DNA of 64,000 nucleotides from Streptomyces rugosispiralis (GCF_024505145.1 NZ_JANIAA010000006.1:124001-188000), one strand, 5' to 3'; positions 1 through 9,438 are shown, counted from the stretch's first letter. Numbers and translations: made by a program. The notes: generated from the letters alone by a model not told the origin.

Positions 1-1
1 T

Positions 2-193
2 GCCAGATTCCGCACCGGACCGGGAAAGCGGTACCGCGCTATAGGGACGCTTTACCGAGGGGATTCCTTCCGGTACTTCTGCCGCACTCGGGGCTTTGAG
101 AACAGCTGGTCCTACGGAAAGATCCTCAAGCGGACCACGACCGGAATTCATGCCGGGACCAGAGGCTGGGTGTACAGCAGGTACCTCGACTAG
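2..193 (+). CDS. SH3-domain protein, C-terminal end only (cut by window edge)
   Basis: The first 63 codons of frame 2 are open to a TAG at 191-193 and read like the end of a bacterial SH3-type domain: an RTGPGKRYRAIGTLYRGD segment, then a WSYGKI strand and a final GWVYSRYLD. Such domains occur in secreted Streptomyces proteins and often bind cell-wall material. The start and any signal peptide lie outside the window. About a quarter of the codons end in A or T, clearly more than in neighbouring genes, so the gene may have different ancestry. The family call rests on the pattern of glycines and aromatics, not on a search. Confidence 0.6.
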   Translation, partial: ARFRTGPGKRYRAIGTLYRGDSFRYFCRTRGFENSWSYGKILKRTTTGIHAGTRGWVYSRYLD

Positions 194-342
194 CCGCCGG
201 AACGTTACGGCAGTCGGGCGCGCGGCGGTCGTGGGCGCGCGGTCGTGGCCGTGCGGTCGTGGCCGTGCGGCGGTCGGGTCGCGCGGCAGTCAGGACGCAA
301 GGGCGCGCTGTGGCCGGGCGCGGAGGCCTCGTACGACGGCAC

Positions 343-377
343 GCGGTGGGGCCGGGGGCGACCCCCGGCCCCGCCGC
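343..377. terminator. Bidirectional hairpin terminator
   Basis: An 11-bp perfect stem (348-358 with 362-372) with a 3-base loop, extended to about 16 bp by outer pairs. It lies between the convergent SH3 gene and the ABC permease gene. The rest of 194-405 is GC-rich spacer with a short repeat of GCGGTCGTGGCC near 240-275. Confidence 0.65.
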
Positions 378-405
378 GTGCGCACGCCCCCGCGTACCCG
401 TGTCG

Positions 406-2091
406 TCACCCCTTGCTGACCGCCGCCAGGATCTCCGGCAGCCGTGCCGCGACCCGCGGCGCCGCCACCCGCATACCGGCCTCCGCGATCGCCGCGCCGT
501 ACACCGCGCCCAGCGGGAACACCACCCACAGCAAGCCGTGCGCCCCGGAGACATGCAGCCAGATCGTCAGGCCCAGCACCGGCGCGCACAGCGCGGAACC
601 CACGATGATCCCGCCGAAGATGCTGATCCAGGCGATCCCCGCCTGCGCCGGGACGACGTTCTTGTAGCCGCTGTCCTGCGGAATGGAGTACGGGGCCAGC
701 ACCGAGGTCAGGGCGCCGGTCGCCAGCATCGAGCCGAGCAGCGCCAGGGCGATCCCGAGCGCCTCGGGGGCGGCCGGCCAGTTCTTCAGGACGGCGGCGC
801 AGCCGAGCACCACCACCGCCACGTACGGCACCGCGACGAGGAGCAGCGCCAGCGCACGGCCCCGCAGCTCCAGATAGGCGTCACGGGGCGAGGAGATCGT
901 CTGCGCGACCATCCAGAAGGCGGAGCTGTCCTGGCCGAACTGGTTGTACATCAGCATGCCGAGCATCCCCGACGCCCAGCAGGCCCAGTAGATCGAGCCG
1001 TTGCCCTGGGCCGCGGTGATGAAGGGCAGCAGCAGCCCGACGCCCAGCGAGGTGACCCATGCCGACTTGGTCTTCGGGTCCCGTACGGCATAGCGCAGCG
1101 TCCGCAGCAGCACGGTGCCGGTGCGGCCGGAGGGCAGCAGCCGGGCGAACGGGCCCGAGGCGTCCGGGGTGTCGGCCGCGCCGGAGGACCGCCGTTCGCG
1201 CGGCGCCGCCGCCTGGATCGTGGAGGCGTCCGGCGTGGTCATCAGATGGGTGAGGGTGGACCGCCACCACCACATCAGCAGCGCCAACGCGGCCACCGTC
1301 AGCGCGAACTGGGCCGCGGCGACCCCGTAGGCGCCGTCGCTCACGCCCTGGACGGCGTCCACCGCCGCCGCGGGCGGCACCCAGCGCAGCACCGCGGCGG
1401 CCGGCTCCAGCACGGACAGGCCGTCCTTACCGCCGAGCTGCTGGGCCCCGAGGTTCACGAACTGCGCGCCGATCGCCACGAACAGACCGCTGAGCACCGC
1501 CAGATCGCGGCCCTTACGGCTGGTGAGGAGGCGGGTGTTGGCCGTGGCGAAGGCGCGGGCCAGCGCCACGCACACCAGCACCGTCAGCACCACGGCCAGG
1601 ACCGCCGCCACCGCGGCCGCCGCCCCGTGCGCGACGGCGATCGCCGAACCGGCCGCCAGGGTCAGGGTGAACAGCGGTCCGATGCCGATCAGCGAGGACA
1701 CCAGCAGCGCGGTGATCAGCGAACGCGGCCGCAGGGGCAGCATCACCAGCCGGGTCGGGTCGAGGGTTTCGTCGCCGCCGGGGAAGAACAGCGGCATCAC
1801 CGCCCAGCCGAGCGCGAGCACCGCGGTCAGCAGCGTGACCAGCGCGTCGACATGGTTCGTACCGCGCAGCAGCACCAGCCCGAGCAGCTGCAACACGGCG
1901 AACAGCATGGCCATCACCAGCGAGGTGAGGTACGCCGCCCGCCGCCCGCTGGACTGGCGCAGCCCGTTGCGCAGCAGCGCCAGCTTCAGCGATACGAAGA
2001 CGGGGGTGGGGGAGCCGGTGGGGACGGCGGGCGGCGCGGGTGCCGTTGCGCCGAGCGGGCCCTTGGCGTCGAGCGGGTCGGTGAGCGTCAT
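406..2091 (-). CDS. ABC transporter permease (ABC-2 type)
   Basis: A 561-residue integral membrane protein with about a dozen hydrophobic segments spread over its length, separated by a polar middle part near residues 265-290 (RERRSSGAADTPD). It has no nucleotide-binding motifs, so it is the membrane half of an ABC exporter. The ATG start overlaps the stop of the upstream ATPase gene as ATGA (2088-2091), so the two are translationally coupled and almost certainly form one transporter. Substrate cannot be told from sequence. A strong hairpin at 343-377 follows the stop. Confidence 0.85.
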   Translation of the reverse strand: MTLTDPLDAKGPLGATAPAPPAVPTGSPTPVFVSLKLALLRNGLRQSSGRRAAYLTSLVMAMLFAVLQLLGLVLLRGTNHVDALVTLLTAVLALGWAVMPLFFPGGDETLDPTRLVMLPLRPRSLITALLVSSLIGIGPLFTLTLAAGSAIAVAHGAAAAVAAVLAVVLTVLVCVALARAFATANTRLLTSRKGRDLAVLSGLFVAIGAQFVNLGAQQLGGKDGLSVLEPAAAVLRWVPPAAAVDAVQGVSDGAYGVAAAQFALTVAALALLMWWWRSTLTHLMTTPDASTIQAAAPRERRSSGAADTPDASGPFARLLPSGRTGTVLLRTLRYAVRDPKTKSAWVTSLGVGLLLPFITAAQGNGSIYWACWASGMLGMLMYNQFGQDSSAFWMVAQTISSPRDAYLELRGRALALLLVAVPYVAVVVLGCAAVLKNWPAAPEALGIALALLGSMLATGALTSVLAPYSIPQDSGYKNVVPAQAGIAWISIFGGIIVGSALCAPVLGLTIWLHVSGAHGLLWVVFPLGAVYGAAIAEAGMRVAAPRVAARLPEILAAVSKG

Positions 2092-2903
2092 CGGGCGCCG
2101 CCGCCCAGCCAGTCGAGGCTCTGGCCCGCCTGGCGCCGGTTGGCGCCCACCAGTTCCAGGAAGGCGTCCTGGAGGGACGGTGCGTCACCCCGCACCTCGG
2201 CCAGCGGGCCGTGGGCCCGGATCCGCCCGCTCGCGATCACCGCCACCCAGTCGCACAGCGACTCCACCAGCTCCATGACATGGCTGGAGAAGACGACGGT
2301 CGCGCCGGAGCGGGTGTAGCGCTCCAGGACGCCGCGGATGGTCTGGGCGGAGACCGGGTCGACGCCCTCGAAGGGCTCGTCGAGGAAGAGGACTTCGGGG
2401 TTGTGGAGCAGCGCGGCGGCCAGTCCGATCTTCTTCCGCATACCGGTGGAGTAGTCGATGACCAGCTTGCTCTGGGAGCCCGCGAGATCGAGGACGTCCA
2501 GCAGCTGGGTGGCGCGCCGGTCGACCTCCGCGCCGGGCAGCCCGCGCAGCCGCCCGGTGTAGGTGAGCAGCTCCCGGCCGGAGAGCCGCTCGAACATCCG
2601 CAGCCCCTCGGGCAGCACCCCGATCCGCGCCTTGACCTCGACCGGGTCCCGCCAGACGTCATGTCCGCCGATCTCCACGGTCCCCTTGTCCGGGCGCAGC
2701 AGGCCGGTGATCATCGAAAGCGTGGTGGTCTTACCGGCGCCGTTGGGTCCGACGAGTCCGATGAACTGCCCGGCGGGCAGTTCCAGATCGATCCCGGCGA
2801 CCGCGACCTGCTCCCCGTAGCGCTTCCACAGGCCGCTCACCCGCACGGCGGCGGCCCGGGACGACTGTGGCTGTGTGCTGTCTGCTGCTTGCTCCTGCGG
2901 CAC
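2088..2903 (-). CDS. ABC transporter ATP-binding protein
   Basis: A 271-residue ATPase that powers the permease encoded just downstream. Walker A GPNGAGKT lies at residues 52-59, the signature STGMRKK near 152-158, Walker B VLFLDEP at 171-177 and the switch His in FSSH after it. The EPFEGVDP and STGM forms are typical of ABC-2 exporter ATPases. The GTG start at 2903 is preceded by a GGGG-containing ribosome site. The first 17 residues are a polar extension. Its stop overlaps the permease start by four bases. The substrate is unknown. Confidence 0.93.
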   Translation of the reverse strand: MPQEQAADSTQPQSSRAAAVRVSGLWKRYGEQVAVAGIDLELPAGQFIGLVGPNGAGKTTTLSMITGLLRPDKGTVEIGGHDVWRDPVEVKARIGVLPEGLRMFERLSGRELLTYTGRLRGLPGAEVDRRATQLLDVLDLAGSQSKLVIDYSTGMRKKIGLAAALLHNPEVLFLDEPFEGVDPVSAQTIRGVLERYTRSGATVVFSSHVMELVESLCDWVAVIASGRIRAHGPLAEVRGDAPSLQDAFLELVGANRRQAGQSLDWLGGGAR

Positions 2904-3019
2904 CGACTTACCCCGTGTTCCCGTGGGACGTGTCCCACTGACGTAGCACGCGGGGGCCGGTCATGACGCCCCCGCCGTCGCTCCACGATAGGGGCCGTCC
3001 CGGGGAGCGCTCAGGAGTG

Positions 3020-3685
3020 TCAGCGGCGCTCGCGGCCGCAGGCGTAGGCCAGGGCGCTGACCAGCTCTTGCGCGTCGGGCAGCCAGCGGTTGGCGGCGGT
3101 GGGCCGCCGGGCCCACTGGATCGGGCCGCGCACGCCCACCCGGGTCGGCGGCGCGACCACATAGTCGCCCTCGCCGCGGGCGGTCAGGTCGATCGCGTTC
3201 GGCGGCCAGCCCAGATTCCGCACCAGGTCGGGGACCTTGGCGGCGGCGCCGGGGAGGACGAAGAAGAGCATCCGGCGCCCGGGGGTGCAGGTGACCGGGC
3301 CCAGTTCGACCTGGCGGCGCTCCATGCGGGCGAGCGCCAGACAGCCCGCGGACTCCGGGACGTCGAGCGCGTCGAAGGTGCGGCCGGTGGGCAGCAGGAT
3401 GGCGGCGCGCGGCGTCCTGGCCCACATCCGGCGGACCACGACCGCGCTGCCGGTGGCCTGGTTCACCCAGTCCCGGCCGGTCGGATGGGCGCCGGGGGCC
3501 GGGCAGTCGGCGGTTCCGCAGGAGCAGCGCTCCACTCCGTCCACGGCCTCGAGCCAGGCGCCGGAGAGCACGTCCCAGTGCCGCTCCTCGGCGTATCGCA
3601 CCGCCGCGTCGCGCAGCCGCTCCCCGCGCTGCTGAGGGATCTGCGAGGTTCCCGCGGGGAACCGCGTTGGTCCTGTCACGTCCAT
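3020..3685 (-). CDS. Bifunctional DNA primase/polymerase (prim-pol) N-terminal-like protein
   Basis: A 221-residue soluble protein that resembles the stand-alone prim-pol-like proteins of Streptomyces. It starts with a helical region (RLRDAAVRYAEERHWDV), then a Cys cluster CSCGTADCPAPGAHPTGRDW that could bind zinc, then a core ending in GEGDYVVAPPTRVG. In larger replication proteins this fold makes primers; the role of the stand-alone form is not established. I chose the ATG at 3685 because GGAAGAG lies just upstream; an in-frame codon 12 residues earlier has no such site. The gene is separate from the ABC operon by 116 bases. Confidence 0.75.
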   Translation of the reverse strand: MDVTGPTRFPAGTSQIPQQRGERLRDAAVRYAEERHWDVLSGAWLEAVDGVERCSCGTADCPAPGAHPTGRDWVNQATGSAVVVRRMWARTPRAAILLPTGRTFDALDVPESAGCLALARMERRQVELGPVTCTPGRRMLFFVLPGAAAKVPDLVRNLGWPPNAIDLTARGEGDYVVAPPTRVGVRGPIQWARRPTAANRWLPDAQELVSALAYACGRERR

Positions 3686-4070
3686 GGTCTCTTCCACGCA
3701 CAGGACAACTTCCGCCGTCAACGAGGGTTACGGCCGGGCCCCCGCACGGGCGGTGCCGTCGGGGGTCCGGGGTGCGCGGTGACGGCACGGCGGGGCGCAT
3801 GGGTGCACGGGCGGGGGCGCGTGTGGGGTTGCGGCTGCGTGAGCGGGTAGCCACCATGCGTGACGGGCGTGCGAGTGTCCGGTGGCCGTGCCGCGGCGTC
3901 AGGGGGAGGGCGGTCCCGGACTCGGGTCGGCGCCGTACGCGAACGGTGCGGTCTATGCGGTCAATACGGGCAAGTTCCGCATTCGCCGTATACCTGCGAT
4001 ATCTGCGGGGCATCACTCAGCAACAGGGACGGATACGCCGAGAACGCAAGCAGTCACTGGGGGTAATGCC
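3686..4070. other. Divergent intergenic region
   Basis: A 385-base spacer between the divergent prim-pol gene and the NsdA-like gene. The first two thirds are GC-rich without clear signals. The last 120 bases (about 3950-4060) are less GC-rich and hold TATACC and GATATC, so the promoter of the downstream gene probably lies here. A GGGGG site just before 4071 is the likely ribosome site. Confidence 0.5.
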
Positions 4071-5468
4071 ATGGCCGCTAGGCCGCTTGTGGCGCGGCAG
4101 CCGAACGAACGGTTGCAGGCGCTCATCCAGGAAGCCGGCTGTTCCAACGCCGGGTTGGCGCGCAGGGTCAACATGTGCGGCGCCGAGCACGGTCTCGATC
4201 TGCGGTACGACAAGACATCGGTGGCCCGTTGGCTGCGTGGTCAGCAGCCACGGGGCCGGGCGCCGGGCATCATCGCCGAGGCGCTCGGCCGCAAGCTCGG
4301 CCGTACGGTCACCATCGACGAGATCGGCATGGCCAATGGCAAGAACCTGGCCTCCGGGGTCGGTCTGCAGTTCTCGCCCACCGTCCTCGGCGCGATAGAG
4401 CAGGTCTGCGAGTTGTGGCGCAGCGATGTGGGGCGCCGGGACTTCCTCAGCGGCTCGACGGTCGCCGCCTCCGCGCTGGTCGAGCCCAGCCGCGACTGGC
4501 TGATCACCGGTGCGGACACCCAGGTGGCGCGCACCGCGGGCGCCCGGGTGGGGCGGTCCGACGTCGCGGCGGTGCGGGCCACGACGGACGCGCTCGTCGA
4601 TCTGGACCACCGCTACGGCAGCGGCCATGTGCGCCCCGTCGTCGTCCACTATCTGAACAGCGTGGTCTCCGGGCTGCTGGCCGGTTCGTACACCGAGGCG
4701 GTGGGCCGCGAACTGTTCGCGGCCGTGGCGCGGTTGACCGAGCTGGCGGGCTATATGGCGGTCGACACCGGGCAGTCCGGCCTCGCCCAGCGCTACTACA
4801 TCCAGGCGCTGCGGCTCGCCCAGGCCGCCGGGGACCGGGGTTACGGCGGCTATGTGCTCGCCGCGAGCATGAGCCATCTCGCCGCCCAGCTGGGCAATCC
4901 CCGGGAGATCGCCCAGTTGGCGAAGGCCGCGCAGGAGGGCGCGCGGGGTCAGGTGCCGCCGCGTGCCGAATCGATGTTCCTGGCGGCCGAGGCGCGCGGC
5001 CACGCCCTGATGGGGGACGCGCGGGCCTGCCAGTCCGCGGCCGGGCGGGCGCTGGACGCCCTGGAGCGGGCGGTGGGCAGCGGTTCGGGCTCCGTCACGG
5101 GCGACGAACCCAACTGGATCCGCCACTTCGACCACGCCTATCTCGCCGATGAGCTGGCCCACTGTCACCGCGACCTGGGTCAGGGCGAGCAGGCCGGGCG
5201 GCGTGCCGAGGAGGCCCTGGAGGGGCATCCGGAGGGGCGGGTGCGGCGGCGGGCGATCGGGCTGCTGCTGCTGGCCACCGCGCATGTGCAGCAGCGCGAG
5301 GTGGAGCAGGCGTGCCATGTGGGCACCCAGGCGGTGGATCTGCTGGGCACGCTGCGGTCCAACCGGGGCGCGGAGTATCTGGACGACTTCCAGCAGCGCT
5401 TGGAGCCGTACCGGGACGAGCCCGTGGTGCGGGAGTTCGGGGCGCGGCTCCAGGTGCAGGTGGCCTGA
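4071..5468 (+). CDS. NsdA-like regulatory protein (N-terminal DNA-binding-like region plus TPR-like repeats)
   Basis: A 465-residue protein. Residues about 5-75 look like a helix-turn-helix type region (LIQEAGCSNAGLARRVN, then TSVARWLRGQQPRG), and the remainder is a helical array rich in Ala and Leu with repeated short helix pairs, as in TPR proteins. This layout matches a Streptomyces family that includes NsdA, a negative regulator of sporulation and antibiotic production; membership is inferred from memory of the family. The ATG at 4071 follows GGGGG; upstream in-frame codons would give an unlikely basic leader. The gene stands alone. It may act by DNA binding or by protein contacts through the repeats. 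Confidence 0.7.
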   Translation: MAARPLVARQPNERLQALIQEAGCSNAGLARRVNMCGAEHGLDLRYDKTSVARWLRGQQPRGRAPGIIAEALGRKLGRTVTIDEIGMANGKNLASGVGLQFSPTVLGAIEQVCELWRSDVGRRDFLSGSTVAASALVEPSRDWLITGADTQVARTAGARVGRSDVAAVRATTDALVDLDHRYGSGHVRPVVVHYLNSVVSGLLAGSYTEAVGRELFAAVARLTELAGYMAVDTGQSGLAQRYYIQALRLAQAAGDRGYGGYVLAASMSHLAAQLGNPREIAQLAKAAQEGARGQVPPRAESMFLAAEARGHALMGDARACQSAAGRALDALERAVGSGSGSVTGDEPNWIRHFDHAYLADELAHCHRDLGQGEQAGRRAEEALEGHPEGRVRRRAIGLLLLATAHVQQREVEQACHVGTQAVDLLGTLRSNRGAEYLDDFQQRLEPYRDEPVVREFGARLQVQVA

Positions 5469-5793
5469 GATACGGCCCGAGACTTCTGCCGGATGCGGAT
5501 GCGGATGCGGATGCGGATGCGGATGCGGATGCGTTGAGCGGTGTGGGTGCTACGGGTGCGTTGTGTTGTGGCGGCTGATGCGCGTGTGGCGCGGCATGGG
5601 CGTTGTGGAGTGTGTTGCGTTGTGTTTACCGCAGATACGGATGGGGTTCATATCGCCCCCGATCGTGGTGATGTGCCCCATGTCGCGGTGACCAGTCTCT
5701 CTCCGTCCCGATGGGCTCATGGGCACCGAGCCCTCTGGGGAACCGGTAGCGTGACCCGACGATTCCGTCGTTCCGTATAACCAAGGAGTCCCG
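5469..5793. other. Intergenic region with GGATGC repeat and promoter of the next gene
   Basis: Holds a GGATGC tandem repeat at 5491-5532, then T- and G-rich sequence (about 5535-5630), then GC-rich sequence with GGGAACCGG near 5736. The strong AAGGAG site at 5783-5788 serves the gene at 5794. No hairpin terminator is obvious after the NsdA-like gene. Confidence 0.45.
5491..5532. repeat. Seven tandem copies of GGATGC
   Basis: Seven perfect head-to-tail copies of the hexamer GGATGC begin 22 bases after the stop codon of the NsdA-like gene. It is non-coding. Confidence 0.95.
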
Positions 5794-7413
5794 GTGACGC
5801 AGAGCGGTCAGGGGAATGAACCGCGGCTTCCCGCGGTCCCGCCCGCGCACCCTGTGCGCGAGGGGGTTGTGCTGCCTGCCCAGGGGGACTACAGGTCCTC
5901 GGACGTCCCACAGGGGGCCCCGGCCGGGGGACAGGCGTGGGGACAGCCTTGGGGGCCGCAGAGCGCTCCGGAACCGCCGCAGCAGGGCGAACTGCCGCCG
6001 GCTGGTGAGTTCGGCGCGCCGCCGCCGCAGCGGGAGCTGCCGCCGCCGGGTGAGTTCGGTGCCCCGCCGCAGGGGGAGCTGCCCCCGCAGGCCCAGTTCG
6101 GCGCCCTGCCCCCGCAGACCGAGTTCGGCGCCCCGCCGCCGCCCGAAGTGCCGCCGTACGGGCAACAGCAGGGCTGGACGACCCCGGAGAGACCGGCCCA
6201 GCCGCCGCACAACGTCCCGTCGCCGTACCAGCCTCAGCCCCAGCCGTACCAGGCCGCCGACGAGACCCAGGTGATGCCGCCGCAGCCTGCCGGGGACGCG
6301 GACGCGACCCAGGTCATACCCCCGGTCCCGGGCGAGGCCCCACCGCCCCTGGACACCCCCACCACCACGCTCGCCCCGGTCAAGAGCGCGCCGCTGCCGC
6401 CCGAGAACCGGCCCGAGTCACCGGCCGAGTCCACCACCCAGCTGCGCGCCGTCCGCCCCGGCCGCCGGGGCGCCCACCGCCAGCAGCCCCCCGCGGCCTC
6501 GGCCGCGGAGGAGACCGCGGTGCTCCCGCCGACACCCGCCGCGCCCGCCGGGCCCGCGCCGGTTCCGGAGCGGCCCGGCAGCGCCCCGTACGCGATCCGT
6601 CCCGGCCGTCCCGGAGACCGGCCGCCGCCCTCGGAGTTCGACGGTCTGTTCCGCGACAGCGGCGGTGGCGGCGGGGCCGACGAGACGCAGCAGCTTCCGC
6701 AGTTCGGCCCGGACGTTCCGCAACCGCCGTCCGGCGGCCGCGGTGACGGTGGCCGCGGTGCCAGCGGCCATGGCGGCGGTGGGCGGCGCCGGATGTCGCG
6801 GGGCATGATCATCGGCGTTGTGGTGGTGGCGAGCTGCGCCGTCGCCGGGCTCGCCGCGGGAGCCGTGCTCAGTATGGGCGGCGGTGACGACGGTAAGGAC
6901 AACTCGACGCTGAGCAGCTCCTCGCCGAGCGCGGCGGAGTCGTCCAAGGCCGCCGACCCCGTCGAGACGCAGGCGAAGGCGCTGGACGCGCTGCTCGCCG
7001 ACAGCAACAACAGCCGGTCGTCGGTGATCAAGGCCGTGGACAACATCAAGTCCTGCAAGGACCTGACCACGGCGGCATCGGATCTGCGGACGGCCGCGGG
7101 CCAGCGCAACGACCTGGTGACCCGGCTGGGCAAGCTCTCGGTGGACAAGCTGCCCGATCACGCGCGGCTGACCGCGGCGCTCACCAGGGCGTGGAAGTCC
7201 TCGGCCAGGGCCGACAACGAGTACGCGGCCTGGGCCGACCAGGTCGGCGGCAAGAAGGGCTGCCCCAAGGGCAAGGCCCGCCGTTCGCCCCGGGTCGGGG
7301 CGGCCGAGCGGGCGAGCGGCGAGGCGACCCAGGCCAAGAAGACGGCCTCGGGGCTGTGGAACCCGATCGCCTCCCGGTACGGCCTCACCTCGCACCAGGC
7401 CACCGAGCTGTGA
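5794..7413 (+). CDS. Proline-rich membrane-anchored protein of unknown function
   Basis: A 539-residue protein. Residues 1 to about 335 are low-complexity and rich in Pro, Gln and Gly, with repeats of the type GELPPxGEFGAPPP (about 65-125) and several short ETQVMPP / ATQVIPP / ETQQLPQ motifs that recall FHA- or kinase-recognised Thr-Gln sites. One hydrophobic helix follows a basic stretch at about 338-360 (GMIIGVVVVASCAVAGLAAG), so the C-terminal 180 residues are probably outside the cell. That ectodomain has two Cys (SCKDL and GCPKG) that could pair. The GTG start has an ideal AAGGAG. No known enzymatic motif was seen. Stands alone, convergent with the lipoprotein gene. Confidence 0.8.
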   Translation: MTQSGQGNEPRLPAVPPAHPVREGVVLPAQGDYRSSDVPQGAPAGGQAWGQPWGPQSAPEPPQQGELPPAGEFGAPPPQRELPPPGEFGAPPQGELPPQAQFGALPPQTEFGAPPPPEVPPYGQQQGWTTPERPAQPPHNVPSPYQPQPQPYQAADETQVMPPQPAGDADATQVIPPVPGEAPPPLDTPTTTLAPVKSAPLPPENRPESPAESTTQLRAVRPGRRGAHRQQPPAASAAEETAVLPPTPAAPAGPAPVPERPGSAPYAIRPGRPGDRPPPSEFDGLFRDSGGGGGADETQQLPQFGPDVPQPPSGGRGDGGRGASGHGGGGRRRMSRGMIIGVVVVASCAVAGLAAGAVLSMGGGDDGKDNSTLSSSSPSAAESSKAADPVETQAKALDALLADSNNSRSSVIKAVDNIKSCKDLTTAASDLRTAAGQRNDLVTRLGKLSVDKLPDHARLTAALTRAWKSSARADNEYAAWADQVGGKKGCPKGKARRSPRVGAAERASGEATQAKKTASGLWNPIASRYGLTSHQATEL

Positions 7414-7459
7414 CCGGGCGGCCGGGGGCGGTGCCGCCGTCCCCGGCCCAACCCGTGGC

Positions 7460-8770
7460 TCAGTCCGCCGGGTGGTAGCGCTCCAGGATCTTGGACACGT
7501 TGACGAAGCCCTTGCGCACCGCCACCAGCCGGCCGTGGCGCACCATCTGGTAGGTGACGTCCGCGTTGACGATCCGCGAGTAGTTGGGCACGTGCAGCGT
7601 GTCGTCGTAGCCCCAGCGCAGCGTCGGCGTCAGCCCGCCGGTGTTGACCGCGTGGCCGTTGTCCAGCGCGTTGCGCACGGTGCGGGCGCTGATGTCATCG
7701 GCGTGCAGGGACATCAGCACCGAGCGCAGCACCGTGTAGCCGATCCAGGTGGTCTGCGTCCCCGGGTCGTCCGGGTCGATGCGGTTGTCGTCGAAGGCGT
7801 ACTTGTTGATGACCTTCTTCATGGGGTTCCAGCGCGGATCGTCCCCGGCCGGGTACCAGCCGGTGGCGTAGGTGCCCTCCAGGGGGCTGGAGGTGCCGCC
7901 GGTGGAGTCGATCAGGGACTGCCGGACGCCGCCGAGGATGGAGGCTATCCGCACCTTCGGATGGTTCTCCTGGACCCGGCGGAAGGAGTCGAAGAAGGTG
8001 CCGGTGCGGTTGCCGAGCGCCGCGGTGACGCAGGAGTTCTCCAGGGACGCGCCCTGGTCGGCGCCGCCGAGGGAGGTGTCGGCGCCGACGCCCTCCAGGG
8101 CCGTGGTGGCCTGCCTGCTGTAGTCGCCCGCGTCCTCGGGGGCGCGGACGTCATGGGCGGCGGTGCGATTGCCCGCGCTGAGGCCGGTGTTGAGGAGCTG
8201 GGGGAGTTCGTCGCCCGCGATGGTGTCGGGGCGTACGAGCGCTGTGCGCTCGCAGCGGGAGGCCAGCTGGCGGCCGTTGCCCACCAGCAGGGCGGCCTGG
8301 CCGCCGTTGACCGGGTAGGAGTACGGGCTGTCGAACTCCTCCTGCGTCAGCCCGTAGCCGCCTATGTAGGGGATGCCGGCGACCTCCAGCGGGGAGATGA
8401 AGGACCGGCCGTACTGGCTGTACGAGCCGACGACCGCGACGGCCTTGTCGTCCTTGGCCCGCTGGGCGCAGCCGGCGGCCTGGACCGCGTCGTTGCGCTC
8501 GTTGCAGGTGACGACCTGGAGCTTGCGGCCGTGGATGCCACCGGAGTCGTTGACCCAGCGGGCAAATGCCTTCGCCATGGCGGGCATTCCCGGCATATTG
8601 GTCGCTTTGGTGCCCTCGGGGGCCCAGGTCATCACGGTGATGGGGTCGCTGTCGCTCTTGTTCGACAGCACCGCGCCGCAGCCGGACAGCAGCGACGCGC
8701 CCACCGCCGTACACAGTGCCGCGACGGCGGCTCGGAAGGGGCGGGTGGAGGGGCGTCGCCGTCCGGTCAT
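7460..8770 (-). CDS. ABC-type substrate-binding lipoprotein (branched-chain amino acid type fold)
   Basis: A 436-residue secreted protein. It begins with a basic stretch and a hydrophobic helix ending in a lipobox LLSGC, so it is a lipoprotein anchored outside the membrane. The mature part (SDPITVMTWAPEG, GIHGRKLQVVTCNERND, then VAVVGSYSQYG) matches Leu/Ile/Val-binding-like periplasmic proteins. No permease or ATPase gene is adjacent, so it may work with a distant transporter or act as a sensor. I chose the ATG at 8770 because it yields a clean signal peptide; a TTG start at 8821 would add 17 residues. Confidence 0.8.
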   Translation of the reverse strand: MTGRRRPSTRPFRAAVAALCTAVGASLLSGCGAVLSNKSDSDPITVMTWAPEGTKATNMPGMPAMAKAFARWVNDSGGIHGRKLQVVTCNERNDAVQAAGCAQRAKDDKAVAVVGSYSQYGRSFISPLEVAGIPYIGGYGLTQEEFDSPYSYPVNGGQAALLVGNGRQLASRCERTALVRPDTIAGDELPQLLNTGLSAGNRTAAHDVRAPEDAGDYSRQATTALEGVGADTSLGGADQGASLENSCVTAALGNRTGTFFDSFRRVQENHPKVRIASILGGVRQSLIDSTGGTSSPLEGTYATGWYPAGDDPRWNPMKKVINKYAFDDNRIDPDDPGTQTTWIGYTVLRSVLMSLHADDISARTVRNALDNGHAVNTGGLTPTLRWGYDDTLHVPNYSRIVNADVTYQMVRHGRLVAVRKGFVNVSKILERYHPAD

Positions 8771-8950
8771 GGCAAGCGAGCTTGGTGCTTCGCGAGGAAC
8801 GCAGCCGCTATGACAAGACAAGGGATGGTGACGTGGGGGTGAACAGCGGGGGCTGATCCGTATCCATGTGTGAAGAACGTACGATCAGTGACTGTGCAAG
8901 GTTCGGAGAAGTCTTCCCGTCGCGCCCGTCGCTCGACCACCATGGGGGCT

Positions 8951-9388
8951 ATGCCTGTCAACGACATGCCCTGGTGGCGCTGGCGCACCAACGTGCGCTC
9001 GGCGCTGCATATGCTCTCGGATCCCGTCTTCCAGCAGGAGTGCTGGCTGGCCGGCCAGCCTGGGTACGGGGATGTGACGGACGCCGTCTACCGGCTGGTC
9101 GAGGACACCTGGCTGGACAACTGGTCCGCCGAGAAGTACGTCGGCACGATCTTCCGTGACTCGCAGGAGGCGGCGCTGGTCGATGTCGCCGTGCTGCGGG
9201 TGCTGAGGATCATGCACCAGGCGGGCGCGGACGCCCCCGTCTCGGCGTACCTCGAGCACCATGGCTGGCCGGAGGCCGTACGAGCGGCCCGCGAGGCCCA
9301 TGTGCGGCTGGCCACCAACGACGGCGAGGATCCGGACGTCCCACCGCGCACCCTCGAAGTACTGGCGATCATGACCCAGGCGGTCTGA
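8951..9388 (+). CDS. Small soluble protein of unknown function
   Basis: A 145-residue acidic protein rich in Trp near its N-terminus (MPWWRWRTNVRSALHMLSD). The pattern of a Trp-Arg start, SALxxLSD and xxQxECW, followed by a helical second half, reminds me of the SCO4402-type proteins of Streptomyces, whose role is not known; this link is weak. The start is uncertain: ATGs at 8942, 8951 and 8966 are all possible, and 8951 is a compromise. Divergent from the lipoprotein gene, and 50 bases ahead of purU, with which it may be cotranscribed. Confidence 0.7.
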   Translation: MPVNDMPWWRWRTNVRSALHMLSDPVFQQECWLAGQPGYGDVTDAVYRLVEDTWLDNWSAEKYVGTIFRDSQEAALVDVAVLRVLRIMHQAGADAPVSAYLEHHGWPEAVRAAREAHVRLATNDGEDPDVPPRTLEVLAIMTQAV

Positions 9389-9438
9389 ACGACGTCGCGG
9401 GTACGGGGGCTGTCGCGGATGTGGGACGCTATGGAGTC

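Noticed and set aside
259..2319. Long plus-strand frame opposite the ABC permease
   Set aside because: It crosses the terminator hairpin at 343-377 and encodes a His/Gln/Arg-rich sequence typical of antisense frames; the minus strand encodes a membrane protein.
3860..4066. Short plus-strand frame with two CxxC motifs just before the NsdA-like gene
   Set aside because: Third codon positions are not GC-biased as in real genes here, the start lacks a ribosome site, and the region is better explained as the promoter of the gene at 4071.
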